Below are positions 16,776 through 25,891 of a stretch of 50,772 bases of DNA, piece by piece. The first letter of the stretch is position 1, and every line of letters starts with the position of its first letter. Location: assembly GCA_017477555.1 (NCBI GenBank), contig JAFUVK010000108.1, positions 1 to 50,772 on the forward strand, read 5' to 3'. The notes below the pieces were generated by a model that did no database searches, was not told where the DNA came from, and worked only from the letters and a program-made list of their open reading frames with translations. The DNA comes from Muribaculaceae bacterium. GTDB lineage: Bacteria > Bacteroidota > Bacteroidia > Bacteroidales > Muribaculaceae. The translations under genes were made by a program, and so were the position numbers.

Positions 16776-17246
16776 TCATGGCACGACCACTGTGCGGGCT
16801 GTAAAGTCAGAGTAGATCACTATCTGCACGCCTTTTTCGCGCTTGTCGACGGGCTGGCCCTGCAGGTTGTAGCGGGCCACCTCGGTGGCAGTGGGGTCGG
16901 TTTCGGCGGCCACCATCTCGATGGCACCCTGCTCGGGCGAGGCGGCCCTGGACATGAGCACAATCTCGCGGAACATGGCCTCGCTGCCCGACGGGGCATA
17001 GCAGTCGCTGCTCATGTGCTCGACCGCAAAGCCGTGCTCGGCCAGCTGGTTGATGATGTCGCCCACTGTGACGATGTTGCCGTAGTAGCTGGTGTAGAAG
17101 TCCTGCATGCCAGCGGGGATGGCACCGCTCAGACTGATGCCCTCACGGGCCTGCTTGCCTGTGGCGATGATGTTGACATACTGCTTCTGTGCCCAGCCGG
17201 CCACGCTGCAGGCTAGCAACAAACTGATGAGGATGAATCTTTTCAT
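16776..17246 (-). CDS. Small secreted protein with a T9SS-like C-terminal tail
   Basis: 156 residues. Signal peptide MKRFILISLLLACSVAGWAQ, a central region of unknown fold (GISLSGAIPAGMQDFY, HGFAVEHMSSDCYAP), and a C-terminal segment RYNLQGQPVDKREKGVQIVI ending in a basic/hydrophobic strand. That segment follows the (Y)(D/N)LQGRxV...GxxIV pattern seen on secreted Bacteroidales proteins and related to type IX sorting domains. It is probably exported or surface-associated. It lies directly upstream of the DUF4254 gene on the same strand but has its own spacing and no recognised partner. Confidence 0.75.
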   Translation of the reverse strand: MKRFILISLLLACSVAGWAQKQYVNIIATGKQAREGISLSGAIPAGMQDFYTSYYGNIVTVGDIINQLAEHGFAVEHMSSDCYAPSGSEAMFREIVLMSRAASPEQGAIEMVAAETDPTATEVARYNLQGQPVDKREKGVQIVIYSDFTARTVVVP

Positions 17247-17313
17247 AATCAGATAGTGTTTGGAATGTTTTTTTGCAAAATTAGTGAATTAAACGATAAT
17301 AAACAAACAACTC

Positions 17314-17344
17314 TTGCCCAAATGCCAAAAAAGTAGTTACTTTG
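17314..17344 (+). promoter_or_regulatory. Promoter of the first GH92 gene
   Basis: TTG (17314-17316), 20-nt spacer, TTACTTTG (17337-17344; one mismatch to TAnnTTTG). The leader of about 95 nt contains degenerate TCGATAGCTCGA / TCGACAGCTCGA words (17375-17410). Confidence 0.6.
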
Positions 17345-17446
17345 CACTTGCTTGATTCTGGCGGCTTGATTATTCGATAGCTCGAACACTCGACAGCTCG
17401 ATAATTCGCAAATTCGTGATAAACTCGTGACAAATTCTTGATGACA

Positions 17447-19648
17447 ATGAAAAAGATATTGATGCTCCTGGCGATGGCCCAGCTCATGATAGCCGTCCAA
17501 GCCGCCGACGTGCTTGACTATGTCGATCCGATGATTGGTTCTGGAGGACATGGCCATGTCACCGTGTCGGCCAGTGTGCCGTTTGGCTTCGTGCAGCTGG
17601 GACCCACCAGTGTGCCGCAAGACTGGGACTGGTGCTCGGGCTACCACCGCAGCGACTCCACCGTCATCGGCTTTGCCCATACTCACCTTAGCGGCACGGG
17701 TATCGGCGACCTGCACGACATCACCGTCATGCCCGTTGTGGGCCAAGTGAAGTATGCGCGCGGCGCAGTCGATGACCCCACTAGCGGCCTTTGGAGCTAT
17801 GCCGACCGCAGCACCGAGGTGGCACGACCGGGCTACTACGGCGTGCGGCTTACGCGATATGACATCATTGCCCAGCTCACCGCCACTGCCCGCACCGGGC
17901 TGCACCGCTACACCTTCCCGGCCAGCTCCGAGAGTGCCATCGTTTTCGACCTGGTCAACGGTGGATGTTGGGACGCGCCCGACGAGGGCATTGTGCGCGT
18001 GCTCAACGACTCGACCATCGAGGGCGTGCGCTGGTCCACCGGTTGGGCCTGGCATCACCCCGTCTACTTCCGTGCCGTGTTCTCACGACCCTTCAAGCAA
18101 GCGCACCTCATCGCTGATGGTAGTGAGGTGCCAGCCCACGAGGTCAAGGCCCGGAAGGTCTTCGCCCGCTTCGACTTCGACACCAGCACCGACCGCCAGG
18201 TTATGCTCAAGGTTGGTCTCAGTGCCACTTCGATGGCCGGTGCGGCACTCAACCTTCACGCCGAGCAGCGCGGCTGGGACTTTGAGGCAGTTGTGGCACA
18301 GGCTCAAGACACCTGGCGACACCATCTGGGCAAGGTGCAAGTTCAGTCGCGTGACCGCCGGGTGCTGCGATGCTTCTACACCGCACTTTACCACACGATG
18401 ATTGCCCCGTCGGTCTACAACGATGTCGATGGTAAGTATCATGGCAGCGACCACAAGGTGCATCCCTATCCGGGATTCACCAACTATACCACCTACAGCC
18501 TGTGGGACACCTATCGTGCCGCCCACCCGCTGATGACCCTCATCCATCCCGACCTCACCCCCGACATCATCAACACCATGCTTCGCATCTATCAGGAGCA
18601 GGGCAAACTGCCCGTGTGGCACCTGATGGCACGCGAGACCAACTGCATGGTGGGCAATCCGGGTGTGCCTGTCGTGGCCGATGCCGTGCTCAAAGACATT
18701 CCGGGTGTCAACCAGCAACTGGCGCTGGAGGCAATGGAGCGGTCGATGATGCTCGACGAGCGCGGCCTGAAGTGGCACCGCACGCTGGGATACATCCCCT
18801 GCGACTCGATGAAGGCCGAGAGCGTGGCCTACGAGCTGGAGTATGAGCTCGCCGACTGGGCGTTGGCACAGGCCGCGCTCAAGCTGGGCCATCGTGACCT
18901 CTACGACCGCTATATGGCGTTGAGCCGGCAATATCGCAACCTCTTTGACCCCACTACGGGCTTTATCCGTGCCCGCACGGGCAAGGGCGACTTCCTCACA
19001 CCGTTTGACCCGTTTATCGAGCGGCATCAGAAGGACGAGTACTGCGAGGGCAACGCGTGGCAGTATGCCTGGCTCGTGCCGCACGACATCGAGGGGCTGG
19101 TGCAGTGTCATGGCTCGCGCGAACGCACCGTAGCCTGGCTCGACTCGCTCTTTGTCGCCACGGGTGACCTCGGGGCCGAGGCCACACCCGACATGACGGG
19201 GCTCATCGGACAGTATGTGCACGGCAACGAGCCTAGCCACCACATCATCTACTTCTACACCATGCTGAGCCAGCCGTGGAAGGCGGCCGACCGCGTGCGT
19301 CAGGTGCTCACCACGCTCTACCACGATGCGCCCGACGGCCTGTGCGGCAACGAGGACGTGGGCCAGATGTCGGCATGGTACATCCTCTCGGCACTGGGCT
19401 TCTATCAGGTCGAGCCGGCAGGTGGACGCTACTACTTCGGCAGTCCCATCGTCGACGGGGCCACCTTGCGTGTGGCAGGCGGCGAGTTTGAGATCAAGGT
19501 TAAGAACAACAGCGACCGCAACCGCTACATCCAGTCTATCAAACTCAACGGCAAGCCCCACCGCAAGCCATATATCGACTATGCCGACATCGTCCGTGGC
19601 GGAACCCTCGAGTTGCAAATGGGCAGTAAGCCCAACCGCTGGTGGTGA
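17447..19648 (+). CDS. GH92 family exo-alpha-mannosidase, secreted
   Basis: 733 residues from ATG 17447 (MKKILMLLAMAQLM; ATG 17441 and TTG 17438 are alternatives). After the signal peptide, DYVDPMIGSGGHGHV opens the N-terminal beta-sandwich, and the (alpha/alpha)6 domain follows. The likely general acid Glu is in YCEGNAWQYAW (about residue 534), and GNEDVGQMSAWY carries the Asp (about 637) of the catalytic centre. The substrate-site motif HGNEPSHH is intact, as in alpha-1,2-type enzymes. GH92 enzymes are Ca-dependent inverting mannosidases that trim host or yeast N-glycans and mannan in the periplasm. Single gene; no SusCD pair nearby, so it is not in a classic polysaccharide-utilization locus. 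Confidence 0.95.
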   Translation: MKKILMLLAMAQLMIAVQAADVLDYVDPMIGSGGHGHVTVSASVPFGFVQLGPTSVPQDWDWCSGYHRSDSTVIGFAHTHLSGTGIGDLHDITVMPVVGQVKYARGAVDDPTSGLWSYADRSTEVARPGYYGVRLTRYDIIAQLTATARTGLHRYTFPASSESAIVFDLVNGGCWDAPDEGIVRVLNDSTIEGVRWSTGWAWHHPVYFRAVFSRPFKQAHLIADGSEVPAHEVKARKVFARFDFDTSTDRQVMLKVGLSATSMAGAALNLHAEQRGWDFEAVVAQAQDTWRHHLGKVQVQSRDRRVLRCFYTALYHTMIAPSVYNDVDGKYHGSDHKVHPYPGFTNYTTYSLWDTYRAAHPLMTLIHPDLTPDIINTMLRIYQEQGKLPVWHLMARETNCMVGNPGVPVVADAVLKDIPGVNQQLALEAMERSMMLDERGLKWHRTLGYIPCDSMKAESVAYELEYELADWALAQAALKLGHRDLYDRYMALSRQYRNLFDPTTGFIRARTGKGDFLTPFDPFIERHQKDEYCEGNAWQYAWLVPHDIEGLVQCHGSRERTVAWLDSLFVATGDLGAEATPDMTGLIGQYVHGNEPSHHIIYFYTMLSQPWKAADRVRQVLTTLYHDAPDGLCGNEDVGQMSAWYILSALGFYQVEPAGGRYYFGSPIVDGATLRVAGGEFEIKVKNNSDRNRYIQSIKLNGKPHRKPYIDYADIVRGGTLELQMGSKPNRWW

Positions 19649-19778
19649 TCACAAATCACGAAGTGCTTGCGACCGAGCGGGAGCCCGAAGGGCCAGCTCA
19701 GCAGCAATTGTCGGATTTGAGAATTTCATGTTCGCATCATTTGCGGTTCAGAACATTGCAATTTAAGAAGTCAAACTC

Positions 19779-20609
19779 ATGCTAAAGGAGAATCGTATTA
19801 GTGATGACATACGCACTTATGTGCCATATCTGGCTTGTCGTGATGCAGGTCAGATTGAACTGTGCATGGTTGATGGCATGTTGTGGATCCCTCGCGACAT
19901 GATTATTCTTTTTGCCTATACTGGCGAAAAAATATCCTATAAATCCCTGCACAAGAGAGTCGATGCTTTTGTGGCCGAGCATCCCCAGTGGCAACACTCT
20001 GTTCGAGAGTTTCAATTGAAAACAGATGGCGGGTTTGAGTATAAAGCCAAATTCTATGATATTAACCTATTAGAAGCCATCATGCAGCACTATGGGACGG
20101 TCGATGAGCAATTCATCACGTGGGCCAAAGTGCAGATAGGAGAATTGCCACAGGAGCAATTAGACACTTTGGTGCAGTCGCTCAAGCATGATGATGAGCT
20201 CTTGGCTGCTAAGTATCATTATAGTTGGATTGACCGCCTGTGGTATTGTGGTGAACGACTTGTTGATAACAGTCGTGGGCCTGACAGTGGCGGAACATTG
20301 TTCCTGTGGTGCATTGCGTGGTTAGCAATGGGGATTCTCTTGCCTATCGAGCATCCTGCCCCAAACCTCTTGCGTTGTGCGGTTTATGTGGTGATTGCTA
20401 TTGCACTCTATTTCATTTATCGTAAGCATTTCACACCCGAGCGCCGGCAGGCCATCTATGTCCACTATGGCTTGCCAGTCAAGAGGTTTAGTAGACTCAA
20501 GAGTGTAGGGATTGTTATCGGCATCATGTGTGTGGGCATGTTGCTTGTGTTCTTGATGGCTGAAATCCTCCGTTGGCATCCCGAATTTTGGCTCTCAATG
20601 ATATTCTGA
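19779..20609 (+). CDS. Membrane protein of unknown function, 276 residues
   Basis: The first 170 residues are soluble and mixed helix/strand (LACRDAGQIELCMVDGML, YKAKFYDINLLEAIMQHYG). The rest has three hydrophobic segments (LFLWCIAWLAMGILLPI, CAVYVVIAIALYFIY, SVGIVIGIMCVGMLLVFLMA). No family is recognised. Codon use is more AT-rich than the genes on either side, suggesting later acquisition. It stands alone between the GH92 and GDPD genes. Confidence 0.7.
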   Translation: MLKENRISDDIRTYVPYLACRDAGQIELCMVDGMLWIPRDMIILFAYTGEKISYKSLHKRVDAFVAEHPQWQHSVREFQLKTDGGFEYKAKFYDINLLEAIMQHYGTVDEQFITWAKVQIGELPQEQLDTLVQSLKHDDELLAAKYHYSWIDRLWYCGERLVDNSRGPDSGGTLFLWCIAWLAMGILLPIEHPAPNLLRCAVYVVIAIALYFIYRKHFTPERRQAIYVHYGLPVKRFSRLKSVGIVIGIMCVGMLLVFLMAEILRWHPEFWLSMIF

Positions 20610-20686
20610 ACCATGACATTTTTTAGACTTTTGTCGTGCTGTAACAAACAACGAACAACTAAAAACTAAAAAAACTAACGTATATT

Positions 20687-21493
20687 ATGAAAAAGATACT
20701 ATTGATTGCAATGATGGTGGCGATGGCCACTGCACTGTGGGCCAAGGGACCGCGCCCGGGCTATCAAACCAAAGTGGTGGCGCACCGTGGCTACTGGCTG
20801 GCCGACGGCTCGGCCCAGAACTCCATTCGTTCGCTCGTCAAGGCCGACTCCATCGGCTGCTGGGGCAGCGAGTTCGACGTGTGGATGTCAAAAGACGGCA
20901 CCCTCTTTGTCAACCATGACCCCACTATTGGCGACGTGGAGATTCAGAAGTCCAAGGCCAGGGTGGTGGCCCGCCAGCGGCTGCCCAACGGCGAACCTAT
21001 CCCCACGCTCGAGCAGATGCTCAAGGCGGCCGTTGGTCTGCCGCGGTTGCAACTGGTGTGTGAGCTTAAGCCCCATGCCGACAAGAAGCAGGAGGCCAAG
21101 GCAGTGAAAAAAATCATTGACATGGTGGCTAAGTATGGACTGGAGAAACGGACGACCTACATCACCTTCTCGCTCGAGGGCATGAAAGAGCTCATCAAGC
21201 GTGCACCCGCCGGCACTGAGGTCTACTACCTCAACGGCGAGCTCACGCCACAGCAGCTCAAGGAGTTGGGGGCTGCAGGCATGGACTACAACAGCGCGGT
21301 GGTGCTTAAACACCGCGACTGGGTCGACCAGTGCCACCAGCTGGGACTCAAAGTCAACGTCTGGACCGTCGATGACAAGCACGCGGCACTGCTCGACGAG
21401 CTGCTTGACCTGGACATCGACTTCATCACTACCAACACCCCCGAGCCCGTCAAGCAGGTCATCTTCGAGCGCGGCATCTCAACCTATCCCTAA
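20687..21493 (+). CDS. Glycerophosphodiester phosphodiesterase, secreted
   Basis: 268 residues with signal peptide MKKILLIAMMVAMATALWA and a TIM-barrel GDPD domain. Motifs: VVAHRGYW with the catalytic His-Arg, SEFDVWMSKDG with metal-binding Glu and Asp, and FVNHDPTIG with the second His. Further on are CELKPH and LKVNVWTVDD. It hydrolyses glycerophosphodiesters from phospholipids to glycerol-3-phosphate and an alcohol in the periplasm. The product could feed the glpAB dehydrogenase at 1944-4810, though the genes are not linked. Confidence 0.93.
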   Translation: MKKILLIAMMVAMATALWAKGPRPGYQTKVVAHRGYWLADGSAQNSIRSLVKADSIGCWGSEFDVWMSKDGTLFVNHDPTIGDVEIQKSKARVVARQRLPNGEPIPTLEQMLKAAVGLPRLQLVCELKPHADKKQEAKAVKKIIDMVAKYGLEKRTTYITFSLEGMKELIKRAPAGTEVYYLNGELTPQQLKELGAAGMDYNSAVVLKHRDWVDQCHQLGLKVNVWTVDDKHAALLDELLDLDIDFITTNTPEPVKQVIFERGISTYP

Positions 21494-21590
21494 AATCTAA
21501 GTAGTTAAAGAAGTTAAGGGGTTAAAGGGAGTTAAGACGTCACAATGTTGTGGCAGCAGCTAACAACTAAAATCTAACGTCTAACGTAAA
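21494..21590. repeat. Word-like repeats in front of the WG-repeat gene
   Basis: The spacer is made of AAGTAGTTAAAGAAGTTAAG, GGGAGTTAAGACGTCAC and CTAACGTCTAACGTAAAATGC-type words, with the first set also found at 13153-13190 and the last related to 23257-23303. The ATG of the next gene follows directly. Confidence 0.55.
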
Positions 21591-22808
21591 ATGCAAAAAA
21601 TCACGCATGTCACGACACTGCTGGCATTGATGGCAGTGTGGTCTGTGCCGATGGCACAGGGGCAGACGGTCGCGACGCCCACCTACACCAGCGACACCCA
21701 TGAGTATCTGTTGGACAAGTGGCCCGCACAGATGGGCCAGTTCAGCGACGGATTTGTGCTCGTGCGCACCCACAACGACGATGTGAGCCAGTTCATGATC
21801 TTTGATGACAAGGGCAAGAAAACAGGCGAGTTCAGTTGTGCTACCGAGTGGGTGGTTTCGATTACCCAAGCCTGTCCCAAGTTCCGCAATGGCGTTGCAC
21901 CCTTCTACATCAAGGGTGAGATGGGCAGTTGTTACATGGCGTGGGTCGATTATCACGGCACGATAATCAAGAAGATACCCATCCAAGAGACATGGGTCGA
22001 CTACGAGTTCACACGCGACGGCTTCATCACCGCCTTGTGCCAGATGCAGGCCCCCGACGGGTCGAAACACAGGGTGCTCTGCTACTTCGACACCCAGGGC
22101 AACGAGGTCTTTCGGAGCATGTGGCAGGTCTTCGATGAGGTCTACGAGCGTCGCAAGCCCATGCGTGACTTCTGCGACGAGCTGTGTTGCTTCTATGACT
22201 ACAAGACCGAGCGCTATGGCTACTTCAACCGTGCCGGGCAGGTGGTGATTCCTGCGCAGTACAAGCAGGCACACGACTTCAGCGAGGGCAAGGCCGCCGT
22301 CTCACCCGATGGCGAGACTTGGGGATATATCGACATCCACGGCGAGCAGTGCATTAAGTATTTGTACACGCAGGGCGAGCCATCCGACTTTCACGAGGGC
22401 TTTGCCGTCGTGCCGATGCGTGCCGCTGGCAACAGAGTCTATAGCTTCATCGACACCGAGGGCAACATCAAGGCCACCTATGCCGAGGCCAATCGCTTCT
22501 TCAATGGCTATGCATGGGTCAAGACCTTCAACGAAGATCAGAATGTCATCATCAACAAAGACTTTCAGCAGGTGGGCAAGCAGCCGACCACGGCCGGAGT
22601 GATAACTTATCATGAGGCGCAGGGCGTCATCCAGGAGCGGCGCAACCTCTTCAAGCCCGATGGCACATGGTGCTTTGACCCCAAGGAAATCGACCTTTTG
22701 GAGGTATTCAGCGATGGCTTTATCGGCTACAAATGTTCTCAGTCCTACGGCTACGTGGGCACCGACGGCACAGTCATCATCAAGTTCATCCTGCCCAACG
22801 GCAACTAA
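21591..22808 (+). CDS. Secreted WG-repeat protein
   Basis: 405 residues with a signal peptide ending near MAQGQ. The body is a chain of WG-type beta repeats: FDDKGKKTGEF, YFDTQGNEVF, RYGYFNRAGQVVIPAQYKQAHDFSEGKA (read in parts), WGYIDIHGEQ, YSFIDTEGNIKATYAEANRF and YGYVGTDGTVI. WG repeats form beta-propeller-like surfaces used for binding; no enzyme motif is seen. It follows the GDPD gene by 97 bp of repeat-rich spacer and may be co-transcribed with it. Confidence 0.8.
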   Translation: MQKITHVTTLLALMAVWSVPMAQGQTVATPTYTSDTHEYLLDKWPAQMGQFSDGFVLVRTHNDDVSQFMIFDDKGKKTGEFSCATEWVVSITQACPKFRNGVAPFYIKGEMGSCYMAWVDYHGTIIKKIPIQETWVDYEFTRDGFITALCQMQAPDGSKHRVLCYFDTQGNEVFRSMWQVFDEVYERRKPMRDFCDELCCFYDYKTERYGYFNRAGQVVIPAQYKQAHDFSEGKAAVSPDGETWGYIDIHGEQCIKYLYTQGEPSDFHEGFAVVPMRAAGNRVYSFIDTEGNIKATYAEANRFFNGYAWVKTFNEDQNVIINKDFQQVGKQPTTAGVITYHEAQGVIQERRNLFKPDGTWCFDPKEIDLLEVFSDGFIGYKCSQSYGYVGTDGTVIIKFILPNGN

Positions 22809-23322
22809 CCTCCAGCCCGGCAGTCATTCCCCATCGGTAGGGACGCTGCGTGCCGCGTGGACAACCTGGCGGTTGTAGGGACGGCGCTCCCGCGCCGTCC
22901 GCCTCGACAAAAGGCAATGTTGAATGCAGCCCGGAGGCGGACGGCACAGGGGTGCCGTCCCTACACAGCCTGGCTGATCACAATGCTCAGAGCAGCCGTG
23001 GCTCAAGAACAATCATTTGATGAAATTTGATGAGATTTGACGGCTTTAGATAAAATGCTCACGCTCGCCCATCAGCGAGCCAGCTCGCATGGCTCTCGCT
23101 TAATCGCATTTTGGTGGAAAATATTCGTCACCAAAACCCACCAAAGGCCATTAAAAATGCAATATACTCTCGTTTGGTCGCAAGCATTGCGTGGTTATCC
23201 AAACTTGAATGAACCATCATCATTTCTGGTCACAAAAATTGGTCATGTCAAAAATAATAACGTAAAATGCGTCACGTAAAATGCGTCACGCATTTTACGT
23301 TATGATATAATCAGTTGATGGT
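22809..23322. repeat. Gene-free spacer with REP-like modules and a 16-bp inverted repeat
   Basis: Module B (AGGGACGCTGCGTGCCGCGTG, read in two parts, about 22843-22862) and module A (GTAGGGACGGCGCTCCCGCG onward to GACAAAAGGCA, 22874-22917) are followed by a third palindrome (GGCGGACGGCAC...GTGCCGTCCCTAC, 22933-22966). At 23257-23272 and 23288-23303 lies a perfect inverted repeat ATAACGTAAAATGCGT with a partial direct copy between the arms. No gene is supported in this stretch. Confidence 0.65.
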
Positions 23323-23458
23323 TCCGTGTCAATTCGGCCTTGAAATCGCTCATCGACAAGGAGCTGGTCTATCACGACCATGGCCAGTACAGCGTCTACG
23401 ACCGCTTCATGGCATTGTGGCTCCGCTGCGTTGAGGCTTTTAACTACTGTAGCTGGTA
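23323..23458 (+). pseudogene. C-terminal fragment of an AAA-type ATPase gene
   Basis: One frame reads WFRVNSALKSLIDKELVY, then HDHGQYSVYDRFMALWLR and a stop. This matches the C-terminal end of the archaeal/bacterial ATPase family (ATPase_2/DUF234-like) common in Bacteroidota, in which a winged-helix is followed by YxVYDRFxxxWL. No start or ATPase core exists upstream. The fragment ends inside the tail of the oppositely oriented second GH92 gene. It is a relic, left after deletion or insertion at this repeat-rich site. Confidence 0.6.
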
Positions 23459-25738
23459 GTGCAGTGTGCAGCCGGTGTGCAGCTGGCGGTGGGTGAGGAA
23501 GTTGGAGTGGTGCGGCTGGCCGTCGATGGTGAGCGAGTGGACGTAGGGACCGTCGCCATCGGCCTGGATGCAGACACGGTGGCCGCCGGGCAGGTGCAGT
23601 GTCACGTCGCGCAGCAGCGGCGAGCCGATGGCATACTCACCCGAGCCGGGACACACCGGGTAAAATCCCAGTGCCGAGAACACATACCAGGCTGAGGTCT
23701 GCCCGTTGTCCTCGTCGCCGCAGTAGCCGTCGGGCGTAGCCTGATACAAGCGGCGCATCACCTCATGCACCCAATATTGAGCCTTGTGGGGCTGGCCGGC
23801 GTAGTCATAGAGGTAAATCATGTGTTGTATCGGCTGGTTGCCGTGGGCATAGTTGCCCATGCCCATGATTTGCATCTCACGAATCTCGTGGATGACCGTG
23901 CCGCCATAGTAGCTGGCGTCGAACGCCGGCGGCAGGGCGAATACCGAGTCGAGCATGGCGCAGAAGGCCTCGTTGCCGCCCATCAGCTCAATCAGCCCCC
24001 GCGGGTCGTGGAACACGCTCCAGGTGTAGTGCCAAGCGTTGCCCTCGGTGAAGTCGCCACCCCACTTCAGGGGATTGAACGGCGACTGCCACTCGCCATT
24101 AGCCTTGCGGCCACGCATCAGGCGTGTGGTGGGGTCGAACAGCTTGCGGTAGTTCTGTGCGCTGCGCTCGTAGGCTGCCCATTCGTCACTGGGCTTGCTC
24201 AGCTTGCGCCCCACCTGGGCGATGCACCAGTCGTCGTAGGCATACTCTAGTGTGCGAGCCGCGCTCTCGTTGATGCCCACATCGCACGGCACATAGCCCA
24301 GACTGTCGTAGAATTGCCACCCCAAGCGGCCCGTCGACCGCACCGTGGGGTGCACGGCATGGGCACCGTGTGTCATGGCCTGCCACAGCGTGGCGGCATC
24401 ATTGTCGCTGACGGGGATGCCGTTCACAATGGCGTCGGCCACCACTGCGGCCGAGTTGTTGCCCACCATGCAGTCGCGATGGCCCGGGCTGGCCCACTCG
24501 GGCAGGAAGCCGCTCTCGCGGTAGGCATTGGCCAGGCCCGCCAGCATCTTTTCGCTCTGGTCGGGATAGACCAGGTTGAGCAGCGGGAACAGGCTGCGGA
24601 ACGTGTCCCAGAAGCCCGTGTCGGTGAACAAATATCCCGGATGCACTTGGCCGTCATAGGGGCTGTAGTGCACCACTTGGCCCTGCGGGTCTATGTCGTA
24701 GAAACTGCGTGGGAACAACAGTGCCCGATAGAGACAGGAGTAGAACGTGCGCAGATTGTCCACATTGTCGTCCTGCACCTCGATGCGCCCCAACACGTCG
24801 TTCCAGCGGTCGCGCCCGGCGGTCATGACCTGGTCGAACGTGCGGCCGCCCAGCTCCTGTAGGTTGAGCTGGGCCTGCTCGAGGCTGATGAACGAGGCGG
24901 CGATGCGGGCATGCACCAGCCGGGCATCGTCGGCAAAGCCCACGATGGCCCCGGCATGGTCGGCGGCGGCCTCAAGGCGGTCGGCAACGATGGTGCAGTC
25001 GGACACAGTGGCGCAGTAGGTCAGCGGCTGGTCAAACTCGATGACAAACCACAGCTTGAACCCCTCGGGCACGCCGCCGCTGTTGCGTGTCGAGTAGCCC
25101 ATGACGCGCCGCTGCTCGCGGTCGATGCTCACCTGCGAACCTTTGTCGAAGGGGTCGATGACCACATAGTGCCCAGCCGCCTGCGGGAAGCTGAACCGCA
25201 TCATGGCCGCACGTTCGGTGGGCGTGACCTCGGTGGTCACGTCGTGGTCGGCCAGATAGACGCTGTAGTAGTAGGGCCGCGCGTCCTCGGCCTTGTGTGA
25301 GAACCAGCTGGCCCGCTCGTCCTGGTCGAAGCGTGGCCGGCCGGTGATGGGCATGATGCTGAGCTGGCCGTAGTCGTTGATCCACGGGCTGGGCTGGTGG
25401 GTGAGCTTGAGGCCGCGCAGGTGGTGGGCCGTGTAGGCATAGGTCCACCCGTCGCCCATTTTGCCCGTCTGCGGTGTCCAGGCGTTCATGCCCCATGGCA
25501 TGGCCACGGCGGGGTAGGTATTGCCCGCCGACAGCTCGTAGCTCGACATCGTGCCCATCAACGGGTTGACATAGTCCACCGGCTCTTTCTCAATGCACAA
25601 TGCACATTGCACAATGCACAATGCCAGCCAGAGCGCTAAGCCCCGCTTTTTTTCAATGCCGGGTGCTGGGTGCTGGGTACACCATGCAGGGACGCGGCGT
25701 GCCGCGTGAACAGCCTGGCTGCATTCTTCATTCTTCAT
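23444..25738 (-). CDS. Second GH92 family alpha-mannosidase, with a repeat-derived N-terminus
   Basis: 764 residues from ATG 25738. The GH92 domain begins at about residue 52 (PVDYVNPLMGT), followed by YPAVAMPWGMNAWTPQTG. The catalytic motifs TEGNAWHYTW and GDEDNGQTSAWY are present. The site that reads HGNEP in the first GH92 is HGNQP here, so linkage preference may differ. The first 50 residues are odd: they are translated from dispersed intergenic repeats, and the only hydrophobic export-type segment (LALWLALCIVQCALCI) is encoded by the CAATGCACAATGCACA word repeat. No other start lies close to the domain. It is flanked on both sides by REP-like modules. Confidence 0.88.
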   Translation of the reverse strand: MKNEECSQAVHAARRVPAWCTQHPAPGIEKKRGLALWLALCIVQCALCIEKEPVDYVNPLMGTMSSYELSAGNTYPAVAMPWGMNAWTPQTGKMGDGWTYAYTAHHLRGLKLTHQPSPWINDYGQLSIMPITGRPRFDQDERASWFSHKAEDARPYYYSVYLADHDVTTEVTPTERAAMMRFSFPQAAGHYVVIDPFDKGSQVSIDREQRRVMGYSTRNSGGVPEGFKLWFVIEFDQPLTYCATVSDCTIVADRLEAAADHAGAIVGFADDARLVHARIAASFISLEQAQLNLQELGGRTFDQVMTAGRDRWNDVLGRIEVQDDNVDNLRTFYSCLYRALLFPRSFYDIDPQGQVVHYSPYDGQVHPGYLFTDTGFWDTFRSLFPLLNLVYPDQSEKMLAGLANAYRESGFLPEWASPGHRDCMVGNNSAAVVADAIVNGIPVSDNDAATLWQAMTHGAHAVHPTVRSTGRLGWQFYDSLGYVPCDVGINESAARTLEYAYDDWCIAQVGRKLSKPSDEWAAYERSAQNYRKLFDPTTRLMRGRKANGEWQSPFNPLKWGGDFTEGNAWHYTWSVFHDPRGLIELMGGNEAFCAMLDSVFALPPAFDASYYGGTVIHEIREMQIMGMGNYAHGNQPIQHMIYLYDYAGQPHKAQYWVHEVMRRLYQATPDGYCGDEDNGQTSAWYVFSALGFYPVCPGSGEYAIGSPLLRDVTLHLPGGHRVCIQADGDGPYVHSLTIDGQPHHSNFLTHRQLHTGCTLHYQLQ

Positions 25739-25806
25739 TTTTCATTCTTCATTAAAAATGCCTTTTGTCGAGGCGGACGGCGCGTGAGCGCCGTCCCTAC
25801 AGCCAA
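25590..25806. repeat. Repeat cluster upstream of and inside the second GH92 gene
   Basis: CAATGCACAATGCACATTGC words (25591-25623), module B AGGGACGCGGCGTGCCGCGTG (about 25689-25709), CATTCTTCATTCTTCATTTT words (25721-25753) and module A inverted (CCTTTTGTCGAGGCGGACGG to CCCTAC, 25770-25800). Module A here is nearly identical, over about 45 bp, to the copy at 22872-22919 in the opposite orientation. Confidence 0.7.
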
Positions 25807-25891
25807 TAGCGGCCGAAGGCCAAAGTGCCAATAGCGGGCCGACAGGCCCCTACACCGCTAGCAGCAACTATAAACTTTAAACTAAAGAAGC

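Noticed and set aside
18083..19618. 511-codon open frame opposite the first GH92 gene
   Set aside because: It is the antisense shadow of a GC-rich gene with clear GH92 motifs; no domain and no promoter.
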